DNA from: Streptomyces barringtoniae
GTDB lineage: Bacteria > Actinomycetota > Actinomycetes > Streptomycetales > Streptomycetaceae
NCBI RefSeq assembly: GCF_020819595.1
Contig: NZ_JAJHNP010000005.1
Span: 372,001-436,000 of the forward strand
Reading direction: 5' to 3'
DNA length: 64,000 nucleotides
A program made the position numbers and the translations under genes. Positions 45,023 to 53,459 of the stretch are shown piece after piece. Position 1 is the first letter of the stretch. Every line of letters begins with the position of its first letter. The notes under the pieces were generated by a model that was given only the letters and a program-made list of their open reading frames with translations, searched no databases and had not been told where the DNA came from.

Positions 45023-45982
45023 TCACCGCACCACGCTCAGCGACAGCGCGAAGCGGTCCTGCGCATCCGTCCACCAGTGGGTCAATTCGAGCCCGGCGGC
45101 CGCCAGTTCGCCGGTCACGCCCTCCTTGCGGAACTTCGCGGACACCTCGGTGCGCAGTTCCTCGCCGGCCGCGAAGTGCACGGCCAGGTCCAGTGCGGGC
45201 ACCTTCACGGTCTGCGCGGTACGGGAGCGCAGCCGCATCTCGATCCACTCGCGCTCGGGGTCCCAGAGGGCCACATGGTCGAAGGTGTCCGGATCGAAGT
45301 CGGCGCCCAGCTCGCGGTCGACCACGGCCAGCACGTTCTTGTTGAACGCCGCCGTCACCCCGGCCGCGTCGTCGTACGCCCGGACCAGCACCCGTTCGTC
45401 CTTGACCAGGTCCGTGCCGAGCAGCAGCCCGTCGCCGGGGGCGAGCAGCTCGCGTACGGAGGCCAGGAAGCGGGCGCGTTCGGCGGGCAGCAGGTTGCCG
45501 ATCGTGCCGCCGAGGAAGGCCAGCAGCCGGGGGCCGGGCGTCGCGGGCAGGGCCAGCGGGGCGGTGAAGTCGGCGATCAGCGCGTGGACCTCGAGGTCCG
45601 GGCGCTCCACGACCAGCGCCTTGCCGGCCTGGGTGAGGGCGCTCTCGCTGACGTCGACCGGGACGTACGCGGCGGGCGAGAGCGCGTCGAGGAGAAAGCG
45701 GGTCTTCTCCGAGGAGCCCGAGCCGAGTTCGACCAGCGTACGGGCACCGCTCGCCGCGGCGATCTCGCCGGACCGGGTGGCGAGGATCTCCCGCTCGGCG
45801 CGGGTGGGGTAGTACTCGGGCAGTTCGGTGATCTGCTCGAACAGCTCGCTGCCGCGGGCGTCGTAGAACCACTTGGGCGGCAGCCACTTGGGGTGGACGG
45901 TGAGGCCGTCGAGGACGTCGGCGCGCAGCGCGGCGTCCGTCGCGTCCTCGGGGAGGGTGCGGGTGACGTGCAGGGGGCTCAC
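45023..45982 (-). CDS. egtD: EgtD, histidine N-alpha-methyltransferase
   Basis: A 319-residue SAM-dependent enzyme that trimethylates histidine to hercynine, the first committed step of ergothioneine synthesis. The family N-terminus KWLPPKWFYDARGSELFEQI, the SAM motif ELGSGSSEKT and the FLGGTIGNLLP block are present, and the length matches (about 320). GTG at 45982 is chosen because GGAG lies 8 bases upstream and MYVSPL-like ends are usual here. It overlaps the egtC stop by 4 bases. Last gene of egtABCD. Confidence 0.95.
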   Translation of the reverse strand: MSPLHVTRTLPEDATDAALRADVLDGLTVHPKWLPPKWFYDARGSELFEQITELPEYYPTRAEREILATRSGEIAAASGARTLVELGSGSSEKTRFLLDALSPAAYVPVDVSESALTQAGKALVVERPDLEVHALIADFTAPLALPATPGPRLLAFLGGTIGNLLPAERARFLASVRELLAPGDGLLLGTDLVKDERVLVRAYDDAAGVTAAFNKNVLAVVDRELGADFDPDTFDHVALWDPEREWIEMRLRSRTAQTVKVPALDLAVHFAAGEELRTEVSAKFRKEGVTGELAAAGLELTHWWTDAQDRFALSLSVVR

Positions 45983-46794
45983 GTACAGGGCTCCTTCGAT
46001 GATGGGGGTCCCCCCGCTCGAGCGGAGTCGAGAGTGGGGCAGGACGCGGGATCCTCCAGTGGTGCGAGCAGCACGCCGGCGCGGCTCGCGGTGAGCACGG
46101 TGTGGTCGGGGACCTCCTGCCAGAGCGGGTCGTCGTCGTAGGGCTCGGAGGCGACGACCGTGCTCAGGCCGGGCTCCGTGCGGTACCAGAGGGTGTCGTC
46201 CCAGGCGGTGGCGGCGATCGTCGTGCCGTCCGTCAGCAGCAGGTTGAGCCGCGAGGCCGGGGCCGCCCCGGCCAGCTGACGAACCGTTTCGCCGAGGGCC
46301 TGTTCCGGCTCGTCGCCCGAGCGCAGCCGGTGCAGTACCAGTGCCCAGACGAACGCCGAGTCGGTGCGGGCCTGCAGCGACAGCAGTTCGACCGGGGGCA
46401 GCTCGGAGACCAGCGGGGCGACCGAGTCGGGCCAGCCCGCGAGGGCGCCGTTGTGGCTGAACAGCCACCGGCCCGAGGCGAAGGGCGCCGCTGCGGCCTC
46501 GGCGTCGGCGCCCGCGAGCGTCGCGTCCCGTACGGCGGCGAGGACGCAGCCGGAGCGCACCACCCGGGCCAGGTCGGCGAAGGACAGGTCCGCCCAGACC
46601 GGCCCGGCCCGCCGGTAGCGTGCCGGGAGGGGGTCGCCCTGGGCGTACCAGCCGACCCCGAAACCGTCGGCGTTGACCGTTCCGTAGCGCTGCCGCCGGG
46701 GCGCCCACGACTGGCGCACCAGGCCGTGCTCCGGCTCCAGCAGAAGCCGGCCGAGCGGCTCCTCGGGCCCCACATAGGCCAGGTGACGGCACAT
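45979..46794 (-). CDS. egtC: EgtC, gamma-glutamyl-hercynylcysteine sulfoxide hydrolase
   Basis: A 271-residue class II glutamine amidotransferase-like hydrolase that removes the gamma-glutamyl group in ergothioneine synthesis. The mature N-terminus MCRHLAYVG gives the Cys2 nucleophile. RYGTVNADGFGVGWY and FSHNGALAGW are the conserved substrate-binding blocks, the latter with Asn-Gly of the oxyanion hole. ATG at 46794 overlaps the egtB stop (ATGA) and its own stop overlaps the egtD start. Positions in the operon fix the function. Confidence 0.95.
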   Translation of the reverse strand: MCRHLAYVGPEEPLGRLLLEPEHGLVRQSWAPRRQRYGTVNADGFGVGWYAQGDPLPARYRRAGPVWADLSFADLARVVRSGCVLAAVRDATLAGADAEAAAAPFASGRWLFSHNGALAGWPDSVAPLVSELPPVELLSLQARTDSAFVWALVLHRLRSGDEPEQALGETVRQLAGAAPASRLNLLLTDGTTIAATAWDDTLWYRTEPGLSTVVASEPYDDDPLWQEVPDHTVLTASRAGVLLAPLEDPASCPTLDSARAGGPPSSKEPCT

Positions 46795-48131
46795 CAGACG
46801 GACTCCGAGCGCGCGGTGCGGAAACCGGAGAAGATCTGCCGCCGGATCGGGTAGTCCCAGTTGCGGAACGTGCCCCGGCAGGCCACCGGGTCCACGGCGA
46901 ACGAACCGCCGCGCAGCACCTTGTGGTCGGAGCCGAAGAACACCTCCGAGTACTCCTTGTACGGGAAGGCCCGGAAGCCCGGGTAGGGCAGGAAGTCGCT
47001 CGCCGTCCACTCCCACACGTCACCGATCAACTGCCGTACGCCGAGGGGTGACTCACCGGCCGGGTAGCTGCCCGCGGGCGCGGGCCTGAGGTGCCGCTGG
47101 CCCAGGTTGGCGTGCTCCGGTGCCGGGTCCGCGTCGCCCCACGGATAGCGCATCGAGCGGCCGGTGGCCGGGTCGTGCCGGGCGGCCTTCTCCCACTCCG
47201 CCTCGGTGGGCAGCCGCCGCCCGGCCCAGCGGGCGTAGGCGTCGGCCTCGTACCAGCACACGTGCAGCACCGGCTCGTCGGGCGGGACCGCCTCGGTGAC
47301 CCCGAAGCGGCGCCGCAGCCAGCGGTCGCCGTCCCGGCGCCAGAACAGCGGCGCGGTGATCGTGTGCTGCCTGATGTGGGCCCAGCCCTGCGGGGTCCAC
47401 CAGCGCTCGGTGTCGTAGCCGCCGTCCTCGATGAACGCCTGGTACGCCGCGTTCGTCACCGGAGTGGTGTCGATCCAGAACGGTGCCACCTCCCGGGCGT
47501 GCGCCGGGCGTTCGTTGTCCAGGGCCCACGGCTCGGCCGAGGTGCCCATCGTGAACGGGCCGCCGGGGACGAGGACTTCGGCCGGTCCCGTGAACAGGGG
47601 AGCGGGTTCCGGGTCCGGGGCGGTCAGGGCCTGCGGACCCCTTCGGAGCTGATGGGTGATCAGCATCGTCTCGTCGTGCTGCTGTTCGTGCTGGGCGATC
47701 ATCCCGAAGGCGAACCCGGCCTCGGTCAGCCGGGTGCCGTGGAAGTCCGCGCCCGCCAGCAGGTCCATGACCCGTCCGCGCACCTCGGCCGCGTAGTGGC
47801 GGGCCTCGGCGGGCGGCAGCAGCGGCAGCGAGGGCCGCTCCGCCCGCGGATGCTCGAAGGCGTCGTACAGGCTGTCGATCTCGGGCCGCATGGCGTCCCG
47901 GCCGCCGACCGCCCGGAGCAGCCACAGCTCCTCCTGGTTGCCGATGTGCGCGAGGTCCCACACCAGCGGGGACATCAGCGGCGAGTGCTGGGTGGTGAGA
48001 TCGGGCTCCTCGACACAACTGGTCAGCAGCATGGTGCGGTCGCGGGCTGCGGTGAGGGAGGCCAGCACCCGCTCGCGCAGCGTCTCGGTGTCCACCTCGG
48101 TCGTCGCGGTGTCGGTCTCGGGCGCGGTCAT
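46794..48131 (-). CDS. egtB: EgtB, hercynine oxygenase (sulfoxide synthase)
   Basis: A 445-residue non-haem iron enzyme that joins gamma-glutamylcysteine to hercynine with oxygen. The N-terminal DinB-like part holds the iron ligands: a His in LAHIGNQEE (about 63) and the His pair in HEQQHDE (about 150-155). The C-terminal formylglycine-generating (FGE-sulfatase) domain has PFTMGTSAEP, RLPTEAEWEKAAR and GNVWEW-like GDVWEWTAS. ATG at 48131 overlaps the egtA stop; its own TGA overlaps the egtC ATG. Confidence 0.95.
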   Translation of the reverse strand: MTAPETDTATTEVDTETLRERVLASLTAARDRTMLLTSCVEEPDLTTQHSPLMSPLVWDLAHIGNQEELWLLRAVGGRDAMRPEIDSLYDAFEHPRAERPSLPLLPPAEARHYAAEVRGRVMDLLAGADFHGTRLTEAGFAFGMIAQHEQQHDETMLITHQLRRGPQALTAPDPEPAPLFTGPAEVLVPGGPFTMGTSAEPWALDNERPAHAREVAPFWIDTTPVTNAAYQAFIEDGGYDTERWWTPQGWAHIRQHTITAPLFWRRDGDRWLRRRFGVTEAVPPDEPVLHVCWYEADAYARWAGRRLPTEAEWEKAARHDPATGRSMRYPWGDADPAPEHANLGQRHLRPAPAGSYPAGESPLGVRQLIGDVWEWTASDFLPYPGFRAFPYKEYSEVFFGSDHKVLRGGSFAVDPVACRGTFRNWDYPIRRQIFSGFRTARSESV

Positions 48132-49462
48132 GTGCGGATGTCCTTCCTCCCGTGGTTCGTGCGGCCGGGCCGGTACGGGGGCAGATCCCTGCCCGCCGGC
48201 CGGTCCAGCAGGTCGTCGGCCGGGCACCGGCCGCGCGCGACATAGCGGTCCAGGTACGCGGCCACCGCGCCGGTCACCTCGGCGGTGGCGCCGAGCCGGG
48301 GCAGGGCCTCCAGGGCCGCCGCGAAACACACGGCGGCAGCCTCGCGCAGCTCCGGGTCGGCGAGGCCCACTCGGGCCGCGTCGGCCCACAGCGGGTTGTG
48401 CGGGGCGGGCAGGTTCATGGCCCGTTCGGCCAGGCGCTTGACGCTCCGGTACGCCGTCTCGGCGGCCGCCGGGTCGTCGAACAGCGCCGCCGTCACCGCG
48501 AGCGGTACGATCCAGCCGTCGTCGCCGGGCTGCGCGTCGATCATCCGCAACTCCAGATGGCCACGCGGCCGGACCGGCGGGAACAGGGTGGTCAGGTGGT
48601 ACTCCAGGTCCGCCCGGGTGGGCGGCCGGGGCGAGCGGGAACGGGTCCACTGCCGGAAGGTGAGCCCCTCGGGCACCTCCCACGGCCCGCTGTCCCGGCG
48701 CACACACATCACCGGTGAGTCGAGCACGTGCCGGGCCCAGGCGGCGCGCGGCTCGCCGTCCAGTGAGGGGGCGCCCGCGCGCCCTGCGCCGATCTCCATC
48801 CACATCAACTGCCGGGTGGACTGCCAGCCCGTGGGCTCGCGGCCCATCAGCGGGGAGTTGGCGAACGCGGCCACCAGGACCGCCCCCAGCAGATGGGCCA
48901 GCCACCAGCGGCGCCGGTAGCCGAGCGGGCCCGGCTCCTCGTGGCCGGCGTCCACGCAGACCTGCACGGAGGCGGAGGCGCACATCATGTGGCGGCCCGC
49001 CGGACCGGTGCGGTCCATGCAGGTCTCCATCGCGTCGTAGCGCGGCTCGTGCAGGAGTCGGCGGGGGGCGTGCCAGGGATCGTGGCCGATGCCGACCAGA
49101 CCGAGCCCTTCCCCGGCGAGCACGGCGCGTACGGTCTCCAGGTCGGCGGAGACGGTGCCGATGCACTCCATCAGGGAGGCGGCGGGCGGCGAACTCAGCT
49201 CCAGCTGGCCGCCGGGTTCCACGGTGAGCGGCGACCGCAGGGGCAGGGCCCGCAGTGCGGCGTACACCGCTCCGAGTCGTTCGGGTGACACGGGGAGCTG
49301 CGGCGTCCGCAGCTCATGGACCAGCCACTCCAGTTCGACACCGAGCGCGCGGGGCGGCCCGGTCTTGAAACAGATGCCCCGGACCAGGGCCTCCACCTCG
49401 GCTTCGGCGACGGCGGTACGGTGGTCCGTACAGTCGCCACCGTCGCTCTGTGCATCGGACAT
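48128..49462 (-). CDS. egtA: EgtA, glutamate-cysteine ligase for ergothioneine
   Basis: A 444-residue GCS2-family ligase that makes gamma-glutamylcysteine. Family blocks are LGVELEWLVHEL (glutamate/ATP-binding start), LELSSPPA, MMCASASVQVCVDAG and FANSPLMGREPTGWQSTRQ. ATG at 49462 is supported by AGGAGG 9 bases upstream; the frame runs further up without family residues. It is the first gene of a four-gene operon in which every junction overlaps (ATGA or GTGA). An egtE beta-lyase gene is not in the window, as in most actinobacterial clusters of this layout. Confidence 0.95.
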   Translation of the reverse strand: MSDAQSDGGDCTDHRTAVAEAEVEALVRGICFKTGPPRALGVELEWLVHELRTPQLPVSPERLGAVYAALRALPLRSPLTVEPGGQLELSSPPAASLMECIGTVSADLETVRAVLAGEGLGLVGIGHDPWHAPRRLLHEPRYDAMETCMDRTGPAGRHMMCASASVQVCVDAGHEEPGPLGYRRRWWLAHLLGAVLVAAFANSPLMGREPTGWQSTRQLMWMEIGAGRAGAPSLDGEPRAAWARHVLDSPVMCVRRDSGPWEVPEGLTFRQWTRSRSPRPPTRADLEYHLTTLFPPVRPRGHLELRMIDAQPGDDGWIVPLAVTAALFDDPAAAETAYRSVKRLAERAMNLPAPHNPLWADAARVGLADPELREAAAVCFAAALEALPRLGATAEVTGAVAAYLDRYVARGRCPADDLLDRPAGRDLPPYRPGRTNHGRKDIRT

Positions 49463-49680
49463 GTCGGGATCCTCCTGAGATTCCACCATGCCACCGGCCC
49501 GGTTCGGACATGGGGCCGGGCAGGCGCGCGTTCCACCCAAGACCCTCGAGCCGATTCGCACAAGGGTGCCCCTCGGGACGTTCTGATTCGGTCATCTCCG
49601 TTTCCGTAGGCGTTCGCGGGCCGTTCCGGGGGCGGGAAACTCCGTTGCACCGCATCACCAGCATCGCTCAGGATGCGTGC

Positions 49681-49743
49681 ATGAGCACGACGGGGGAGAC
49701 CGCGCAGGCCGCGGACACGGCGCCCACGGGGGTGGCGCCATGA
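49681..49743 (+). CDS. Possible 20-codon leader frame before the PARG gene
   Basis: ATG at 49681 (MSTTGETAQAADTAPTGVAP, 20 residues) with CAGGA about 7 bases upstream. Its TGA overlaps the PARG ATG as ATGA, in another frame. It could couple translation of the next gene or be chance; the PARG start also has its own GGGGGTGG site. Confidence 0.3.
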   Translation: MSTTGETAQAADTAPTGVAP

Positions 49744-50633
49744 GCGCGCGCCTGCGCGGGATCGCTGCGCAGACGGAGCAGATCGTGGCGGCGGGCCGTT
49801 ATCGCGCGCCGGACGGTCGCGAGGTGTCCCTCGCGCCGCGGATCGAGGCCGCGCGGGCCGGTACGCGGATGTTCGGCCCGGAACCGGTTTCCGTACGGCA
49901 GCCGGGCGGAACAGGCGCCTTCGGTGAGGCGGTGGCCGGCTCGGAGCCCGCGGCGGACACCGTTGTCGAGGTCACCGGGGAGAGCAGCCTGGAGGCCGCC
50001 CGCCGGCTGGCCGGCGCCCCGGTCGCTGTCCTGAACTTCGCCTCCGCCCGCAATCCCGGCGGCGGCTACCTCAACGGCGCACAGGCCCAGGAGGAGGCCC
50101 TGTGCCGAGCCTCCGCGCTGTACACCTGCCTGCTGGAGGCCCGGGAGTTCTACGACCACCACCGCGCCCACCGCGACCCGTTGTACACGGACCGGGTGAT
50201 CCACAGCCCCTCCGTCCCGGTGTTCCGTGACGACCGGGGCCGCCTGCTGGCCGAGCCGTACCTCGCGGGCTTCCTGACCGCGGCCGCCCCCAACGCGGGC
50301 GTCGTACGGCGTACGGAACCGCAGCGCGCCGCCGAGCTGCCGGGCGCGCTCGCGGTGCGGGCCGAGCGGGTCCTGGAGACGGCCGCCGCCCACGGCTACG
50401 GCCGGCTGGTGCTCGGCGCCTGGGGCTGCGGGGTGTTCCAGAACGACCCGGCGCAGGTCGCGGGCGCGTTCCGGGCCCTGCTCGGCCCCGGCGGCCGGTT
50501 CGCCCACACGTTCGAGCACGTGGTGTTCGGGGTGCTGGACCGGACGCCGGGAACGGTGGTCCGGGAGGCGTTCATCCGGGCGTTCCCGGAATCCCGGACC
50601 GGAGTGCCGTACGCCGGTCAGGTCCAGCCGTAG
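49740..50633 (+). CDS. Bacterial-type poly(ADP-ribose) glycohydrolase (TIGR02452 / DUF2263)
   Basis: A 297-residue macrodomain-type hydrolase that removes ADP-ribose polymers from proteins. The diagnostic signature GGG-X6-8-QEE is exact: GGGYLNGAQAQEE, with Gly107-109 and Gln117-Glu119 (seven residues between). The upstream AVLNFASARNP and the later LGAWGCGVFQNDP are the other macrodomain blocks. ATG at 49740 has GGGGGTGG 5 bases upstream. The last 16 bases overlap the end of the convergent PemK-like gene. The substrate in the cell is unknown. Confidence 0.92.
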   Translation: MSARLRGIAAQTEQIVAAGRYRAPDGREVSLAPRIEAARAGTRMFGPEPVSVRQPGGTGAFGEAVAGSEPAADTVVEVTGESSLEAARRLAGAPVAVLNFASARNPGGGYLNGAQAQEEALCRASALYTCLLEAREFYDHHRAHRDPLYTDRVIHSPSVPVFRDDRGRLLAEPYLAGFLTAAAPNAGVVRRTEPQRAAELPGALAVRAERVLETAAAHGYGRLVLGAWGCGVFQNDPAQVAGAFRALLGPGGRFAHTFEHVVFGVLDRTPGTVVREAFIRAFPESRTGVPYAGQVQP

Positions 50634-51064
50634 CGCTCGTGCAGCCGCTGCCGGACGAGGTTGAAGCGCATCCGGTCCAGCGCGCACGCCTCTCGGCGCA
50701 TGCCCTCCTCGTGCAGCCGCAGCACGCGGTCCACGTCCACCCACGAGTCCCGGCCCGACCGGTCCCACGGCCCGCTGCCGATCGCGACCCACTCCCGGTC
50801 GCCGTCATGCCGCTTGCTCGACAGCTGTACGGCGAGGAAGGTGCCGGCCGCCTCCCGGGCGACGACCAGCACCGGGCGGTCCTTGCCCCGGCCGTCGTTC
50901 TCCTCGAACGGCACCCAGGTCCACACGATCTCGCCGGGGTCGGGGTCGCCGTCGTGGGCGGGGGAGTACTCGGTGCGCACCCGGCCGACCTGGCGCGGGT
51001 CGGCCTCGGTGGTCGCGTGGGGGCCGTAGCGGCCGGGGACGTTCTCATCGGTAAGCATGGTCAC
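50618..51064 (-). CDS. PemK/MazF-like toxin-family protein, orphan
   Basis: A 148-residue protein. After about 40 polar residues the MazF/PemK fold begins (GEIVWTWVPFEENDGRGKDR, then PVLVVAREAAGTFLAVQLSS). KDRPVLV is the conserved region near the RNA-cleavage site of the family, and SWVDVDRVLRL is the later strand. No antitoxin frame is visible next to it, so it may be an orphan or have another role. GTG at 51064 or ATG at 51058 may start it. It overlaps the end of the PARG gene by 16 bases tail to tail. Confidence 0.85.
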   Translation of the reverse strand: MTMLTDENVPGRYGPHATTEADPRQVGRVRTEYSPAHDGDPDPGEIVWTWVPFEENDGRGKDRPVLVVAREAAGTFLAVQLSSKRHDGDREWVAIGSGPWDRSGRDSWVDVDRVLRLHEEGMRREACALDRMRFNLVRQRLHERYGWT

Positions 51065-51322
51065 GGGGGCACCCTAGTGGGCGGCTCGCGGGGCGCAAGG
51101 GGCGCCCGTCATCTGTGCGTTGTGGGGGCGGGCGGGCAGAGGGACAGCGGATTGAGCGGTGGTGGCCGAGGCGCGGAGTTTGACGGAGATTGTCGGCCCG
51201 GGTCGTGGGGATCGGTGGAGGCTGACCGACGACCCGGGCCACAAGGACGGGTGGAGGAAGCCGGCCCGGGCGACGGAGACGGGGGAGGCTGCCGGGGCCG
51301 AGGAGGCGGGCGGTGAGGTCTG

Positions 51323-51617
51323 TCAGGTGCCGGGGCGGGTGCCGATCCGCATGCCCGGGCGTCACGCCCGCCTCGCCGGCGGTGAGGCTGCGCTGTGCGC
51401 CGTGCGGCAGCCAGGCCAGGGCGCCCTCGGTGAGCGGCCGCGGTTCGTTCTCCGGGCCCGTGCCGAGCACGCCGTCCCCGGACACGACCAGCAGCATCAC
51501 GTCCAGCTGCGGCTCGGTGTGCGCCGTGATCCGTTCGCCCGGGGCGAGCCGGACCACGTTGGCGTCGACGCCCGGCTGACCGGGAGCGGCCGGGCGGCCC
51601 GCCGAAACCCAGCTGAC
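51323..51617 (-). pseudogene. Cupin-domain protein pseudogene
   Basis: From 51617 downwards one frame encodes a cupin core: VSWVSAGRP, DANVVRLAPGERITAHTEPQ, LDVMLLVVSGDGVLG, then LTEGALAWLPHGAQRSLTAG. Near 51360-51370 it leaves the family pattern, and a neighbouring frame takes over with the usual ending PGMRIGTRPGT and TGA (51323-51325). The block YLTVHRRR that normally sits between the two parts is missing, so a deletion that is not a multiple of three fits. No start codon or ribosome site remains before VSWVS; repeat DNA begins there. Confidence 0.72.
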
Positions 51618-51627
51618 CGCCCGGCCG

Positions 51628-51975
51628 GATGGGGTTGGGCGGCCGGGACGCGGTGGTCGCCTTGCCGGAGGCGGGCGGGTGGCTGGGGAAGTGGTGGTGG
51701 TCGGCCGGTCGGGAGGGGGGTGGGTGACTGGGAAGTGCTGGAGGTCGGCCGACGTGGGGTGGGGCGGAGGCGGAACCCCTGTGACCCGCTGGCCGGATGG
51801 GGTTGGGCGGTCGGGACCCTGGTGGTCGCCTTGTGGGAGTGGGGGGATGGCTGGGGAAGTGCTGGTCGTCCGCCGGTTGGGAGGGGGCGGGCGTCTGGGA
51901 CGTGCTGGTGGTCGGCCGGTCGGGGAAGGGGTGGGCGTCTGGGAAGTCCAGGTGGTCGCTCCGTCGCGCGGTCCG
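51628..51975. repeat. Degenerate minisatellite, 44-45 bp unit, plus a 40-bp direct repeat
   Basis: The anchor CTGGG(G)AAGTG(C)TGG recurs at 51683, 51728, 51851, 51895 and 51939, giving a 44-45 bp period within the pairs and triplet; each is followed by a GGTCGGCCGGTCGGG-like part and a G-rich tail. A second unit of about 40 bp beginning CCGGATGGGGTTGGGCGG occurs at 51628 and about 51792. A 44-bp period would shift the reading frame, so a coding repeat is unlikely. Confidence 0.75.
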
Positions 51976-52002
51976 GAACCCCTGGTGCGGGCGAAGTGGC
52001 CG

Positions 52003-53424
52003 TCAGGCGGCCCGCGTTGCCGGCGCGGGCTCTGGCGGCCAGCGGTCGTGCCAGTGCAGCTCCGCCTCCAACTGGGCGGCGAGGGAGACCAGTACGGGTT
52101 CGCTGTGGGCGGGGCCGAGCAGCTGCGCGCCCACCGGCAGGCCGTCACCGACGAACCCGGCGGGCACGTTCACGCCCGGCCAGCCCAGCACGTTCCACGG
52201 CCAGGCGTACGGGCAGGCGGCGATCATCGCCCGGTCCGTGGCCAGCCCGCGCAGTCGGTACAGGGCGCCGATCCGGGGCGGGGGAGCGGCTGTCGTCGGC
52301 GCGAGGATCAGGTCGTACGAGGAGAGGAACCGGCCTATCCGCCTGTGCAGCACCGCCTCCGCGCGGCGGGCCGCCCTGAGCGGGGCTCCGCCGAGCAGCC
52401 GGCCGAGCCGGGCCGCGTCCCGGGTGCGCGGGTCGAGCAGTGCCGGGTCGGGCGCCTCGCGCACGTGCTCGGCGATACCGGCCGTGGCGCGCGGTACGAA
52501 GGTCAGCCCGATCTGCCCGTACGGCGGGTCGGCCTCCTCGACGTCGTGCCCCAACTGCGCCAATTTCTCGGCCAGTTCGAAGACCCGGGCGCGGATCTCC
52601 GGGTCCAGCCGGACCGGAACGGCCGTGAACGGCGGCTTCAGGGACAGCGCGATCCGCAGCCGGCCCGGGTCGCGGCCGACCGCGTCCGCCACCGTCAGCG
52701 CGGGCGGCCGGTGCGGGTCCCGGTCGTGGTTGCCACTCGCCGCGTCCAGCAGCAGGGCCGCGTCGGCGACCGTGCGGGCGAGGGTGCCGTTGACCGTGAT
52801 GCCCTGGAAGGACTCACCGCGGGGCCAGGTGGAGATGCGGCCGCGCTGGGGCTTGATGCCGATCAGGCCGGTCCACGCGGCCGGGATGCGCACCGAGCCG
52901 GCGCCGTCGGAGCCGAGCGCCGCGGGGACGAGCCCGGCGGCGACGGCGGCGGCCGAGCCCCCGGACGAACCCCCGGGCGTGTGCCCGGGGTGCCACGGGT
53001 TGCGGGTGTCACCGAACGCCGGTCCCTCGGTGAACGGCCACTGCCCCAGCTCGCACGTGTTGGTCTTGCCGACGATCACGGCGCCGGCCGTGCGCAGTCG
53101 CCGTACCGCCTCCCCGTCCTCGGCGACCGCGGGGAACTCGCCGGCGCAGCCGAACGCGGTCGGCTCCCCGGCCACGTCCATGTCGTCCTTCACCGCCAAC
53201 GGCACCCCGAGCAGCGGACGGCGCCCGCCGGAGGCCAACTCCCGGTCGGCGGCGTCCGCTTCGGCGAGCGCGGCCTCGGCCCGTACGATGCGGAAGGCGT
53301 TCAGCGTCCCCTGCGTGGCCTCGATCCGGGCCAGCGCCCGCTCGACCAGCGCGCGGGAGGTCACCTCCCCGTCGGCCAGCGCACGCCGGGTCTCCACGAG
53401 GCCGGCGGAACGGTCGTGCGTCAT
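52003..53424 (-). CDS. Amidase-signature family amidase
   Basis: A 473-residue amidase (GatA-like fold). The Ser-cisSer-Lys triad is visible: Lys in LAVKDDMD (about 80), the GGSSGGSAAAVAAG signature (about 150) and the catalytic Ser in GSDGAGSVRIPAAW. It hydrolyses amides; the gene context gives no substrate and no gatB/gatC genes are near. It starts 36 bases after the MFS stop on the same strand, so it may be in one operon with that transporter. The region downstream is repeat DNA. Confidence 0.92.
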   Translation of the reverse strand: MTHDRSAGLVETRRALADGEVTSRALVERALARIEATQGTLNAFRIVRAEAALAEADAADRELASGGRRPLLGVPLAVKDDMDVAGEPTAFGCAGEFPAVAEDGEAVRRLRTAGAVIVGKTNTCELGQWPFTEGPAFGDTRNPWHPGHTPGGSSGGSAAAVAAGLVPAALGSDGAGSVRIPAAWTGLIGIKPQRGRISTWPRGESFQGITVNGTLARTVADAALLLDAASGNHDRDPHRPPALTVADAVGRDPGRLRIALSLKPPFTAVPVRLDPEIRARVFELAEKLAQLGHDVEEADPPYGQIGLTFVPRATAGIAEHVREAPDPALLDPRTRDAARLGRLLGGAPLRAARRAEAVLHRRIGRFLSSYDLILAPTTAAPPPRIGALYRLRGLATDRAMIAACPYAWPWNVLGWPGVNVPAGFVGDGLPVGAQLLGPAHSEPVLVSLAAQLEAELHWHDRWPPEPAPATRAA

Positions 53425-53459
53425 GGGCGGGCACCTCCGGGAGCCTCCGGGACCGATGT

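Larger units (their letters stand above)
51065..52002. other. 938-base degraded and repeat-filled intergenic region
   Basis: Between the PemK-like gene and the amidase gene. It contains a broken cupin gene (51323-51617, minus strand) and a set of short tandem repeats (51628-51975), both listed. The rest, 51065-51322, shows no motif. The region looks like a decayed locus that has filled with repeats. Confidence 0.65.
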
